Positions 10,523-21,332 of a stretch of 64,000 nt of DNA are shown piece by piece. Each line of letters opens with the position of its first letter. Within the stretch, counting starts at the first letter, position 1. The stretch is from Pseudevernia furfuracea (Eukaryota; Ascomycota; Lecanoromycetes; Lecanorales; Parmeliaceae): NCBI GenBank assembly GCA_022315425.1, contig JAIUPT010000033.1, positions 992,001 to 1,056,000 of the forward strand, written 5' to 3'. Under the pieces are notes generated by a model. It was not told the origin of the DNA. It did no database searches and was given only the letters and a program-made list of their open reading frames with translations. Both the position numbers and the translations under genes were made by a program.

Positions 10523-11615
10523 TTATTCTGAGGCAATTCCAATCCGCTTGGCTTCGCTGCCCACAATGTCTGGGACCTCGTATATCAAAGATCTGTCCCT
10601 AGGTTTCCAGCCCAGCAACTTTGTAGCCCGGATAGTCTTTGCTTTGGACTTCACATTCCAAAGCGCCACGCCAAGTGCCTTGAGCTTGTCTCGTTCCTCA
10701 CCTTCAACGATTTCGGCCTCGGCAGACTTGATAAAGCCCCGCTTATGTACCTCGTTCATAACCTCCTGAGCAAGTTCATTCCATCTATGCTCGCCGTTCT
10801 CAACGAGATAGTAACCCTGGCTATTCCATCTCGCTTTGCCGCCACCCGCAACAGCTGCTTCAAGAAGCGACATATATAGATGTGACAGGTCGTAGATATG
10901 TATATTGAACCACATGTAATCTTCCTTGCCAATAACAAAGCCTGTGCCACGTTCAAGAATCAGTCTAGTGAGCTCGTAAGCCTGCATTGAGCGTTGATTG
11001 CCCGGGCCGCGGCCTTTGCCACAAATTAAAGAGGGGCTTGAGGACGAGGCGGCGGCTGCAAGAACCACTTTGTCAACTGGACGGTGGGGAGTTGAGTCTT
11101 GACAGATGCTAGTATCAGCAGATGTCTTCTTAATTCGCTGCTGTCAGCGTACTAGGACGACTTGTGCATTGCTTAACCGCATCCCAGTCATCGCAGGGTT
11201 TGACATCTTTATGACCTTCTGACGGCTGCAATAATAGGATATCTGTCCCGCTGGTATGTATCCAATATCCTCCACTCTTCTTCAAACCCCTTGAAATAGC
11301 CTCAGCGGCTCCAACGTGATCAGAGCTTGCGAAGTGAAGCACGACCGTAGCTTTCGCTGCTTCGTTCTCAAGGACTTTCGCATCGTCCAGCGTACCGTAG
11401 ACTAGTCGGGACATGCGGCCTTTAGGCCCTCGCCTCGCGCTTGGTCACGAGCGAGTCATGCTGAGGATGTCGCTTATTCCGGATGGGTTTGAAGGAGAAG
11501 GGCAAGAAAATCACCGCCCACATAGCCGGTCTGTATTGGAATCAGATGTGACTGGGGAGCTGGCACAAAGGCGCGAAGAACACAGTGTGCCTGTTGCAAA
11601 GATTTTGGGCGACAT
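10523..11615 (-). pseudogene. Broken NAD(P)-dependent epimerase/dehydratase-like gene
   Basis: Reading the minus strand gives the pieces of a Rossmann-fold extended-SDR protein in order. A start MSPKIFATG lies at 11615, then TGYVGGDFLALLLQTHPE (about 11580-11490), DILSMTRS in another frame, DQARGEGLKAACP in a third, then RLVYGTLDDAKVLE..VVLHFASSDHVGAAEAISRGLKK (11414-11280). After a probable intron ending near 11088 come VDKVVLAAAA, GKGRGPGNQRSMQ and a long intact C-terminus ending at 10523. At least three frame changes lie between 11500 and 11400, in-frame stops sit at two of them, and about five residues seem missing before GKGRGPG. The C-terminal 180 codons are clean, so decay is recent or the 5' end alone was damaged. 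Intact relatives are NmrA/epimerase-like oxidoreductases; the substrate is unknown. Confidence 0.7.
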
Positions 11616-11697
11616 GCTGCTGGTAGGAGATCTTGAGGGGACCAATTGCTTGGAGACATGAGCATTACCATGACCAGAAATGTGATATTGTCCACAC

Positions 11698-13173
11698 TTA
11701 TGGGCCCGGCGCATGATAAGGCTGAGTTGTAGACTCAAGATACCAGTTCTGATCACTCTGCTGAGAACTGTCCGGCCTTGCGCAAGCGAGCTCATGAGAA
11801 TGGCAACCAGACTCAACCGCCCGTCCCGCGAACCTGTCTCCAATCCAATCCATCCACAATCGTTGAGAAGCTGGCAGGGCAGAGTCGTGTGTGACATTAG
11901 GCAATGAAACATACTCAATCTGAGAGAATGGGAACAGATCGGCGGTCCTTTTCACAACGTTTTCGACTACCGCGACGCTCAGTATTGAATCCGACTTGCC
12001 GTGAATAACGAGCAGGGGCCCTTTGATCGCCTTGCCTCCATTCGAGGTCAAAGTCTGATATTGCCGGAAATGTATGTTCTCTTTCCAATTTGGATTGAGG
12101 ATATCTATTCCGGACAGAAGAGTGATTGCACTGCCCATCGCAGCACTTGTTTGGTGCACCATATCGAGCCGCTTTTCACCCTCGGCGGTGAGCAAATCTC
12201 CAAGACTAAACTCGGGGAAAGCAGAAGCTATTCCAGGAAACGTGGCTGGTGTAAGAAATTTGGCAACTTCGGTTTCCTCTTCAAGTAAACTTGTATAGGG
12301 GGAGACAGAGATAGCTCCAAGATAGCCAGGGATCGATGTCAAAGCTGCTCTCTGCGCAACTGACCATGCTGCACCCCCTCCCTGAGAGTGGCCAATGACA
12401 ACGAAATTCATCGACAGTTCTGGGAACGCTGCTCGGGCGGCTGTGACTGAATAGACTATATCTTTGGCTTGGCTAGGAGACGCAAGATACTCGTGAATGA
12501 TGGGTTGGCCTGGCGAGTGCTTTCTAACACCGAGCCCGGCGTAGTCTGTAGCAATGACAACGTAACCCTGAAGTGCGATTTGATCTTGATGACAATTTAG
12601 CTGTCAGTATTGCTTATCTGAGAGGGTGTCTTGAGACTTGAAAAATGTTTCGAGAGCAATTACTCCCAACGCATGCATGTCTCCAGACTCAAGAGTTTGT
12701 CCCAAAGAAAAAACAGGGGTTTACGTACATGGAGCTGAAAAGTGTTGCCAAAGATTTTTGTGGTGAGATGGAGCGGCGTTGGCATCAAATCCACTGGTCC
12801 CATGAGCCCACGCGACAACGGGATAGCCGTCCGGCTGAGTTCGAGGAGAATAAGGCCAAAGAACGTATCCTGACACAGGAACCTTTGAACCTCTGAGAGT
12901 TTCCGATTGGTAGACGAAGCGAGACAAGGCAGCGGTCGGAGGTAACAAGTATCTGGTCGTGTCTGTGTCTTCCTCAATTTTCAAGAGTGTTCCCGGTGGA
13001 GAATCTAAAGCTTCTTGAGGGGCATCGTAAAAGGGATCATTGACTACGGATCCATGTGCCCAATTGGATTTTTCAAAGTCAAGGCTTTCTGCTACACCAC
13101 TTGGTAGTCGTTCCATTATTTCGAGAGCAGCGAGGGTGTCGCTCCTCACGACAAACGCGCCTGACTCCGGCAA
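11698..13173 (-). CDS. Alpha/beta hydrolase of the secretory lipase (LIP) family
   Basis: Exons 12729-13173 and 11698-12584 (minus), 443 aa, with a 144-nt intron (GTACGT..CATCAAG). The junction restores HFSAPYQIALQGYVVIATDY, a conserved stretch before the oxyanion region, which supports the unusual AAG acceptor. Catalytic triad candidates: Ser in VIGHSQGGGAAW (about 214), Asp in LLVIHGKSD (about 348) and His in NVTHDSALP (about 380). WAHGTSGFD near 125 and DYAGLGVRKHSPG match the family. LIP-family enzymes hydrolyse triacylglycerols or other esters. The model has no signal peptide (it begins MPESGAFVVRSDTLAAL), unlike the secreted members, so either a leader exon is missing or the enzyme is intracellular. 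The last ~35 residues look unconserved. Its 3' end faces the start of the broken epimerase gene on the same strand. Confidence 0.85.
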
Positions 13174-13827
13174 AGATCGGGCTCGCTAAATATTTACGAA
13201 GCTGGAATCTAGCTAGAACTAGAGAATTGCTTTCTAGCTGCGTGGGCTTCTAAAATCAACTGTAGTAAAACATAATTGTTGTTTCAACGGGCCTTTGCAC
13301 GTCTGAAAGATGTGTGCAATCGGTGTGCATGATTTGGGAAGGCTGTGTACCCAGCCTTCAGCTGGAAGGTGGGGCACGGTCGTGATGCAGTCAGCGCCGA
13401 TTTGGTTCACCGGCTGAGATCCCGTCGGCTAACCTCCCTATGTTTACACGAAGATGGTGTGTATTCGGGCTTATCTCCCCCAATAGAATACCACTGATTC
13501 CAAGGTGCTATCATTAAACGGGATGGGAGGTGGTGAGACCTCGCCAGCCAGCCAGCCAGCCACACCTTAAGTAGTTATAATCTGATTGGATATTCACTGA
13601 TCATTGTGCTTCCTGCTAGCGTACCCTCTGCATCGAAGCATCGTTGTTAGAAGTAGGCTTACTCCGTAACGATACAATTGTTGAAGACTCGGACCACTTC
13701 GAGCTGAATTTTCTGGCCAAAGTCCCTTCAAACCGGACTCGCTTGTATTAATGTACTACTCGTAGTTAAATCATGTTCTGATCCCACATACCAAATCAAA
13801 TTTTGCGTTACTGCTCCTGCGACGACC
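13174..13827. other. Spacer with a short CCAG microsatellite
   Basis: 650 bp between the lipase start and the 3' end of the next gene. It contains a (CCAG)4-5 run at about 13542-13561. No gene seen. Confidence 0.5.
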
Positions 13828-15729
13828 TCATTTAGATTTTGAGCCGAGTACGGGCCTCGAGTTTGAACCAAGTCTTTCCATTTGCACTTTTCTCGGCCGC
13901 ACAACCCTGCAATCTTTAGCTTTCACGATTGCCATGGTCTGCGTATCACCCAATGTACTATTCAAGTTCCACTCGACCCTCATAGCAGAAGCAACGGGAT
14001 CACTTGGATCTGCAACCCAGTCCGTCCCCTTCTCATGGTGTTCATCCAAAACTGCCTTTGCAATACCGTCACCCCCAGCTGAAGACGCGATTACCACGCT
14101 CTTGGGGTCCAAATAATTGAATTTCGTGAGACGATGCCAGCATCTAGTGTGAGCCGCTTCGAAGACGACGATGAGGATTATTAGGCTGTTGAGCGCGAAG
14201 ATGAGGTGTCGATAAAGCGGCTGGCCGATTTGCACAGCTTCGACTACGCCACGTGCGACGCTCAAGGTGGTGTCCTGCGAGTGCAATAATTGAGAAGCAC
14301 CGTAGGCTACTAGGATATCGTCGATGATAGCGGTGAAAGATTCCGCAACAGCCCAGGTTATAGCTTCTGACAGATTCAAATATGGTTTTTGTTTTTGCAT
14401 TCGCTCCACATTGCGGCTTAGCGTTTCACCGAGCACGGAGACGTAAAGGGAAGGGCTCATTCGAGCCAGAAGATTGATCGAGTGCATGACGTTTGCTTGT
14501 AAATGGCCTGTTGGCTCGACATCTTGGGCTTCGGCTGAAGTTTGTGCCTCAACGGCAATGGATTGCTGTGAACGGTTCACGGTCACGTTGAAAGCCATAG
14601 GTGTGAAGAAGACTTCGCACTGGGTTTGGTTGAGTTCCTGGTATAATTTGGTGCCAGCTGCAATGGCTATCATGTTTCGGTCATAGTTCGCTGAGGTAGC
14701 CCAGGCGGCCATGTTCTCGTATTCCTTGTGCCAGGAGATCACAGGGTACAGTTCGGGAACGCCCATGAAAGAATTCGGAAGATATCCCTCCGCGAAGTAG
14801 GTCGAAAGCTCTGATCGTGTCGGAGGCAACGAGTGATTGAACTCCAACTTTGGGTGGTGTCTGTTCTGGTATTCAGAGGCGGAGATATTTTGATCAGTGT
14901 ACCTTATGAGTCGGAAGTAGAAATCAGAGGTACGGTTCTGTATGCATGACACGTTTGCGACGTACCCGATTTCGGTATAACTATAATAGAGAACTCTATC
15001 ATCAGTAGTGTTGTCGTTCGTTTGACCAACGGAGGAACCCATGCCGAAGGAACGGCCAATGTATTCCCAATTCGGGTTGTCAAGCTTCGAATGTTTCCTA
15101 GGTGCACCGCCCAGAGTTGTCGCTGAGCTGGCCGAAAGAAGTAATAGGCCTTGCAATGTCGGAACTGGACAAGACGGGACGAGTCCTCTTGCGTCATTGA
15201 TCACAGTACAATTGTCATTGATGTTCCATATTTGGGGTCCTCGCACTTGGAACTGAGAGTCCCAATTCGCTCTTGTCCTGTCCGTGAAGGCAGGAAGCAA
15301 CTGCTCTCCTAGCTCTTGTGTTTTCAAGACAAAAAGAGGAGAGAGTGCTCCAGCCCACAACGCGCCTGGGATTAGGGTGGCCACCATAAAGGCTAAAGCT
15401 ACAGCTAAATGGAATGGAGGTAAATCGGGGTCCACTCGAGTTGTGCTCAGTGCGGTCCAGAGGCTTAGGTCGTTGAGAGAAATTGATCGACGTAAGAAAC
15501 GGAATCTGGTAGATAGATTGAAAGTCGCGCACATAGAGGATACCTGCAAGGCCGCTAGAGCATGCGAAACAACCTGGACCATAATCTGTATTGTGGCCGG
15601 GTCTTTTTTCAAGTAGCTATAGAACGACTCCGTGAATCCCCTGTCTCCAATCCATAACAACGTGAGAATAGCTGCTGTGGGAAGGAGTAAGTCGAGTATG
15701 GGAAGGAGCCGTGCCCGATTTGACTCCAT
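13828..15729 (-). CDS. Fungal multi-spanning membrane protein with large glycosylated outer domain, unknown function
   Basis: Uninterrupted 633-aa reading frame starting MESNRARLLPILDLLLP. Hydrophobic segments lie at about 8-28, 48-68 and 108-135, with a fourth near 510-530 (LIFALNSLIILIVVF). Between the third and fourth is a domain of about 370 residues rich in N-glycosylation sequons (NCT, NTT, NVS, NRT, NIS, NHS, NQT, NVT, NRS, NLS) and cysteines, so it most likely faces the cell exterior or secretory lumen. The tail of about 100 residues would be cytosolic. Many ascomycetes carry large families with this layout, none with an assigned role that I know of. It stands alone, transcribed away from MCM4. 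Confidence 0.75.
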   Translation of the reverse strand: MESNRARLLPILDLLLPTAAILTLLWIGDRGFTESFYSYLKKDPATIQIMVQVVSHALAALQVSSMCATFNLSTRFRFLRRSISLNDLSLWTALSTTRVDPDLPPFHLAVALAFMVATLIPGALWAGALSPLFVLKTQELGEQLLPAFTDRTRANWDSQFQVRGPQIWNINDNCTVINDARGLVPSCPVPTLQGLLLLSASSATTLGGAPRKHSKLDNPNWEYIGRSFGMGSSVGQTNDNTTDDRVLYYSYTEIGYVANVSCIQNRTSDFYFRLIRYTDQNISASEYQNRHHPKLEFNHSLPPTRSELSTYFAEGYLPNSFMGVPELYPVISWHKEYENMAAWATSANYDRNMIAIAAGTKLYQELNQTQCEVFFTPMAFNVTVNRSQQSIAVEAQTSAEAQDVEPTGHLQANVMHSINLLARMSPSLYVSVLGETLSRNVERMQKQKPYLNLSEAITWAVAESFTAIIDDILVAYGASQLLHSQDTTLSVARGVVEAVQIGQPLYRHLIFALNSLIILIVVFEAAHTRCWHRLTKFNYLDPKSVVIASSAGGDGIAKAVLDEHHEKGTDWVADPSDPVASAMRVEWNLNSTLGDTQTMAIVKAKDCRVVRPRKVQMERLGSNSRPVLGSKSK

Positions 15730-16599
15730 AGAAAATTGATAACGCTGTAGGAATAGGTCGTTTGCGGAATCACTAGATGGGACTGAAGTAAGGCGAGAAA
15801 AGGATTATTCTTCTTGGCTGGTAAGGCAATTAGGTTGATATATATTACTGATCACTTCAATCGTCGTCCCTCTTTTAGTAGATATGAGCCCGAAAGCCTA
15901 GTCCTGGAAACGCTCTGCGCCTGAACTTTGGTCGGAGCACTGATAGATCTACTACAAACCGTTCACGCGGACGTGGAAAAGAGATACAATGAATAGCCTT
16001 GGAATAAAAGGATAATTAGGCAGCAGCGACAAGCAATTGCTGCGTGCTGGCTGGTAGGCAGTACCTGGCACGGTCAAGTAGGGCAGGCATGTCTACCGAG
16101 TCTCAGCGTGGGGTAGAGTATTGGTGGTCTGGCTAGACTACTAGCCATGAAGTTGGAAGAGGTGTGTTACCAATGACCTTTCGGCCAATAGGCTAGCGAT
16201 TCGTAGTAGCTCCGGGAATACCTATCGATCGAAGCTTGTACTCGTGATTCACTCCCGGTTCAACTGTGAGTGTATCTGTTTTGTTTGTACATACGGTCGC
16301 AACGATCTAATGCTAGAATGTGAATACGTACCGCAAATATTTGGGCCATTTGCCCGGATTCCTCAGCTTTGGGAAGTACCAGGGAAGCACTGAGGGAGCG
16401 TAAGAGAGCAAAGAAGAGAACTGGAGGAGGATCTACTTATTCTGCAAAATTACCGGATATAATACGAGTACCAAACTCTAAAGTCCGAGACGCGTTCTCT
16501 CTCCGCGTCAAGTCGTGTTCACGCGCCAAAAGGACTTCCCCTAAGGTACTTCAATAACCTTGACCTCTACAATTCTTCACCAACAACCATTCGCAAAAT
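15730..16599. promoter_or_regulatory. Divergent spacer upstream of MCM4
   Basis: 870 bp between the start codons of the membrane protein (minus) and MCM4 (plus). The MCM4-proximal 120 bp are rich in CGCG words (see the MCB entry). The rest shows no coding pattern. Confidence 0.5.
16490..16495 (+). promoter_or_regulatory. MluI cell-cycle box (MCB)-like site upstream of MCM4
   Basis: ACGCGT lies 105 bp before the MCM4 start, followed within 30 bp by the related words CCGCGTCA and CACGCGCC. In yeasts ACGCGT is bound by MBF and drives G1/S expression of replication genes including MCM genes. The match is direct; the function here is inferred from position. Confidence 0.5.
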
Positions 16600-19500
16600 A
16601 TGCCTTCACCAGCCCCACGTCGGTCGCGGCCAGCGTCAGTGCAAGGAACACCCCAAGCTGCACGCCAGAATGTACCGTCTTCATCCCCGCTCTTTTTTCA
16701 ATCGTCTCCAGCAGCGCCAAACGGAAACGCAAATGGAAATGCCAACATGGAAATCAGTTCGCCTCTGAAGCAGGTTTCTGTTGCAGGCAGTACTCCTCGA
16801 GCGCTCCCAGGCGGTAAGTTAAGAACCTGCAAGAGACCACAGTTGCTAATTTCCCAGATTCATCTCCAATCCGCTACGCATCATCGTCTAGTCCCACACG
16901 AGCTGCCGCCAACGGTGACCGACAAACTGATATACCCACAAGCAGCAGCGGTCTGTTTGTTCGATCTTCGAGATCATCTGCACCCGGCACCTCTGGTCTC
17001 AACAATTCGAGGCGAGGAGACATCCATTCCGACGTCTTCGGTTCAACCCCTAGCCGCCGCCGCCGACTCTTCGTTGACGAGAATGGCGTGCCCGTCCGAG
17101 ATGGGGTTCCCTCTGATCCGGCTACCTTTTCCAACCTTGACCCCAACACATCAGAAGCTGATGCCATTGGAGGCTCATCTACGAGAATCATTTGGGGGAC
17201 GAACATCTCTATCCAGGATACGATGTCTACATTTAAGGAATTCCTTTTGGGCTATCAGAAAAAGTATCGCATGTGGGCCGACGGTGCTACAGAGGAAGAG
17301 ACTTCCGAGTCTGGGAGTGGAGGCAATGAGAGGGAGTATGTTGAGATGCTGAACAACATGCGCCAATTGGGCGTTACTGGGCTCAACTTGGACGTGCGGA
17401 ACCTCAAAGCGTTTCCATCTACTGTCAAGTTATGGCATCAATTGCAAGCATACCCGCATGAGATCGTCCCGCTCATGGATCAGGCAATCAAGGATATCAT
17501 TGTGGATCAAGCCGAAGAAGAGATGAACAGATTGCGATCAGAGCAACAATTACAGCGGGCACAAGCAAGACCTGATAGCTCTATGCCGGCAGTACCAAGC
17601 TCAGAGTCAAACGGACATGTTGAGCAGCAGTCAATGATTCCGGACTTGGTACAAGAAGCGGAGACAAAGGTGTATAAGGTTAAGCCATTTGGACTTGATA
17701 GTTCTGTGAATATGAGAGAATTGAACCCAAATGGTAAGAACGTGTGCGGAGATGAAATCTTATGCACTGCTGATATGATTGTAGATATGGACAAGATGGT
17801 CAGTATCAAAGGCCTTGTCATACGGACAACTCCAGTCATACCAGACATGAAGACAGGTTAGAGAAAGTCAAGACAGTCTTGCCAGAAGTAGAAGACTGAT
17901 TAATTCCCTAGCGTTCTTCCGATGCCAGGTCTGCAATCACGCAGTCAACGTTTCCCTTGATAGAGGAAAGATTGCCGAACCGACAAGGTGCCCTCGGCAA
18001 GCTTGCCAGTCTCAGAATTCAATGCAGATTGTGCATAACCGTTGCGAGTTTGCGGATAAGCAAGTGATCAAGCTTCAAGAGACTCCGGACAGCGTACCAG
18101 ACGGCCAGACGCCCCACTCGGTGTCCCTATGCGCATATGAGGAGCTCGTTGACGTGTGCAAGGCTGGTGACCGCATTGAAGTCACTGGTATCTTCAGAAG
18201 CAACCCAGTCCGCATCAATCCAAGGCAGCGGACGATCAAGGCTTTATTCAAAACGTACATTGATGTTTTGCATATACAGAAAGTCGACAAGAGGAGACTG
18301 GGCATTGATGTTTCGACGATCGAGCAGGAGCTCTCTGAACAAGTCGCGGGCGATGTTGAACAGTCCCGAAAGATCAGTGAAGAAGAGGAGCAAAAGATTA
18401 GAGCTACCGCTGCCCGAGGTGACGTCTATGAGCTATTAGCAAGATCGTTAGCGCCAAGTGTTTATGAGATGGATGATGTAAAGAAGGGTATCCTGCTTCA
18501 ACTGTTCGGAGGTACAAACAAATCTTTTGAAAAAGGAGGAAGCCCAAAGTACCGAGGAGATATCAATGTGCTGCTCTGCGGTGATCCCTCGACATCGAAA
18601 TCCCAGCTCTTAAAATACGTTCACAGAATCGCGCCTCGAGGAGTGTACACTAGCGGCAAAGGGTCTTCAGCCGTCGGTCTAACAGCCTATATTAGTCGAG
18701 ATCCCGAGACACGGCAAGTGGTCCTCGAGTCGGGTGCGTTGGTCCTGTCTGACGGAGGCGTTTGCTGTATTGACGAGTTCGACAAAATGTCGGATTCGAC
18801 ACGATCTGTTCTGCACGAGGTGATGGAGCAGCAGACGGTCTCCATTGCCAAAGCTGGCATCATCACAACATTGAACGCTCGAACCAGCATTCTCGCATCC
18901 GCAAATCCGATTGGAAGCAAATACAACGTCAATCTTCCGGTACCGCAAAACATCGATCTCCCACCAACACTACTGTCTCGATTTGATCTGGTCTATCTCG
19001 TCCTCGATCAAATTGACGAGCAAAATGACCGACGATTGGCACGACATCTTGTGGGTATGTATCTCGAGGATACACCAGAAAATGGAAACGCTCAGGAGGT
19101 CCTCGTAAGTCCTACCTTCCACCAGCTCAATGCATGGTCTCTAACTCATCCCCAGCCCGTCGAATTCTTGACCTCCTACATCTCCTATGCACGTACCAAA
19201 TGCCAACCCAAAATCACACAAGCCGCTTCCGAAGCTCTTGTCTCTGCGTACGTTCAGATGCGTAAACTCGGAGAAGATGTACGGGCCGCTGAGCGCCGCA
19301 TCACGGCCACGACTCGTCAATTAGAATCAATGATTCGCTTAGCAGAAGCTCATGCCAAGATGCGCCTGGCTGAGGAAGTCACTGCTAATGATGTGCATGA
19401 AGCTGTGCGATTGATCAAATCCGCGCTCAAGCAGGCTGCCACAGATGCAAGGACAGGCTTGATCGATATGGGCCTCCTAACCGAAGGTACTAGCGCAAGT

Positions 19501-19740
19501 GAGAGACGACGCAAGTCAGACCTGAAGAAGGCGATCACGGATTTACTTGATGAGATGACCAGGTCAGGGGGATCAGCCCGCTACAGCGAAGTGTACAGGC
19601 GAGTCAGTGAACAGGGTAGCGCTCAGGTTGAAGGGACGGAATTTGCAGAGGCATTGAGAAGTCTGGAGCAAGAGGGTCAGGTCGTAGTGGGAGGGGAAGG
19701 GCCACGAAAGAACATCAGGCGGGTGACTGGCGTCGCTTGA
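16600..19740 (+). CDS. MCM4: DNA replication licensing helicase subunit MCM4
   Basis: Exons 16600-16813, 16858-17733, 17785-17856, 17912-19104, 19156-19740; 979 aa. MCM4 is one of six subunits of the MCM2-7 replicative helicase. A Ser/Pro-rich N-terminal tail (about 1-150) has several SP sites, as expected for the DDK/CDK target region. It is followed by the MCM N-terminal domain with zinc-ligand cysteines (FFRCQVC near 390, then CPRQAC), Walker A GDPSTSKS near 611, Walker B CIDEFDKM near 671, arginine finger SRFD near 743, and a C-terminal winged-helix (about 900-979). Two introns of exactly 51 nt (17734-17784 and 19105-19155) contain no stop and keep frame. Removing them restores NPNDMDKMVSIKG and EVLPVEFLTSYISYAR, the family patterns. 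An MCB-like box lies upstream. Confidence 0.95.
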
Positions 19741-20142
19741 TCCCAAAAAGCCAGGTTCGATGCGTCAATGATAGGTCTTGCTTTTGAAGCGGGCGCGAAG
19801 AAAGACTCGTGATTTCCAAGTGTATTATATCAGTGGGATTTAGAGCCTTGACTTACAACCATTGGTACCTGCCCTCGGCTTTCCCACTTTATGAGTAACC
19901 ACATGCCTGACCAGATTTGTTCGAGTGGTCGAAGTATGTATGAGGAGAGTAAGAGCGAAGTCACCGAAGAAGACAAGCCTCGATCTGACATCTGTCAATC
20001 AAGATTAGGTTTCTGATAGGGCTGGTTAGCGCGTTCGTCGCGTCACGTACTCTAAAGTGCTCGGTCCTCCAGAATCCAGACACTCGAGATATTTGGTCAA
20101 CCCCTTTACTTCAGTCAATTGGATCTTGAACTTGCTCTCAAC
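19741..20142. promoter_or_regulatory. MCM4 3' end / UNG1 promoter spacer
   Basis: 402 bp between the MCM4 stop and UNG1 start. The UNG1-proximal part carries GCGCGT and TCGCGTCACGT words (about 20029-20048), resembling degenerate MCB sites. This is suggestive only. Confidence 0.4.
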
Positions 20143-21332
20143 ATGGCGACACCGCTCAAGCGTAAAGCTGGCGACATTGCTACCTCTACCGCTAAGAAAC
20201 CAAAAGCCAATGCCACCATAACTTCCTTCTTCTCCTCGCCATCCAGCACAGCAAAACCAGCCGCCGCTGCTGCGTCTACCGTCTCTTCAACCGTCCCTTC
20301 CTCTCCTACCACAGTCGTCGATGACGCCTCTCAAAAGTCCACCACATCAACGACCGCTACTACCACTGCATCCATCTTCACCTCTGCCGCTGCAGCCCCA
20401 TCTCCAGCACCCGTCGCACCCTTACTGAAGTTCGACAAGGCGAAGTGGGTCGAGAAGCTCACGCCAGAGCAGAAAGATTTGTTGGCACTAGAGATTGCTT
20501 CTTTGGATGAAAGCTGGCTGTCCCAGCTGAAAGATGAAGTTGTTACCAAGGACTTTCTCGATCTGAAGCGTTTCTTGAAGAAAGAGCATGACAGTGGCAA
20601 GAAGATCTTTCCTCCTGCAGCTGATGTGTATTCATGGTACATTATAGCTACACCGAATCCTTTTATTCTGCCGTATCATGTGGTTAACAAAGCACATAGG
20701 TCCCGTCACACACCCCTGAACACCGTGAAGTGCGTAATCCTGGGCCAAGACCCCTACCACGGCCCCAACCAAGCCCATGGTCTCTGCTTCTCCGTTCGCC
20801 CTCCCACCGCTGCGCCCCCCTCCCTGGTAAACATCTACAAGCTTCTGAAGAAAGAATACCCCGAAAGCTTCGAACCTCCTCCCAAGAAGGGAGGCTTGCT
20901 CACCCCCTGGGCAGACCGTGGCGTATTACTCCTAAATACTTGTCTGACGGTGAGGGCGCACGAGGCCAACAGTCATGCAAATCAGGGTTGGGAGAAGTTC
21001 ACGCAGAAGGTGATTGATATTGTGGCGAGGAAGCGGACGAACGGGGTGGTGTTTTTGGCGTGGGGGACCCCGGCCGCGAAGAGGGTGGCCAAGTTGGATA
21101 GAGTGAGGCATTGCGTGCTGCAGAGCGTGCATCCGAGTCCTTTGAGTGCGCCCAAAGGCTTTGTAAGTGCTTGATTTTCAATTTATTTTTGAGTGGAAGG
21201 GTTGTTAATGGGTTTTCGTAGTATGAGTGTGGACATTTCCAGAAGACCAACGCATGGTTGAAGCAAAGGTATGGAGATGACGGGCCCATTGATTGGAATT
21301 TGGACGTACCTCCTGAGGAGACTAGCGTTTAA
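20143..21332 (+). CDS. UNG1: Uracil-DNA glycosylase
   Basis: Exons 20143-20636, 20700-21162, 21222-21332; 355 aa. It removes uracil from DNA by cleaving the glycosidic bond, the first step of base excision repair. The water-activating loop GQDPYHG is near 181, the family Asn/Leu loop LLNTCLTVRAHEANSHANQG follows, and the DNA-intercalating loop HPSPLSA is near 308. The start was taken at ATG 20143. The N-terminal 100 residues are low-complexity (Lys, Ala, Ser, Thr) with KRK/KKPK nuclear-localisation-like clusters and NATITSFF, close to a PCNA-interacting PIP box (Gln replaced by Asn). The first intron (63 nt) is free of stops and in frame; removing it restores YSWSRHTPLN. The last exon ends WNLDVPPEETSV. 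Confidence 0.95.
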
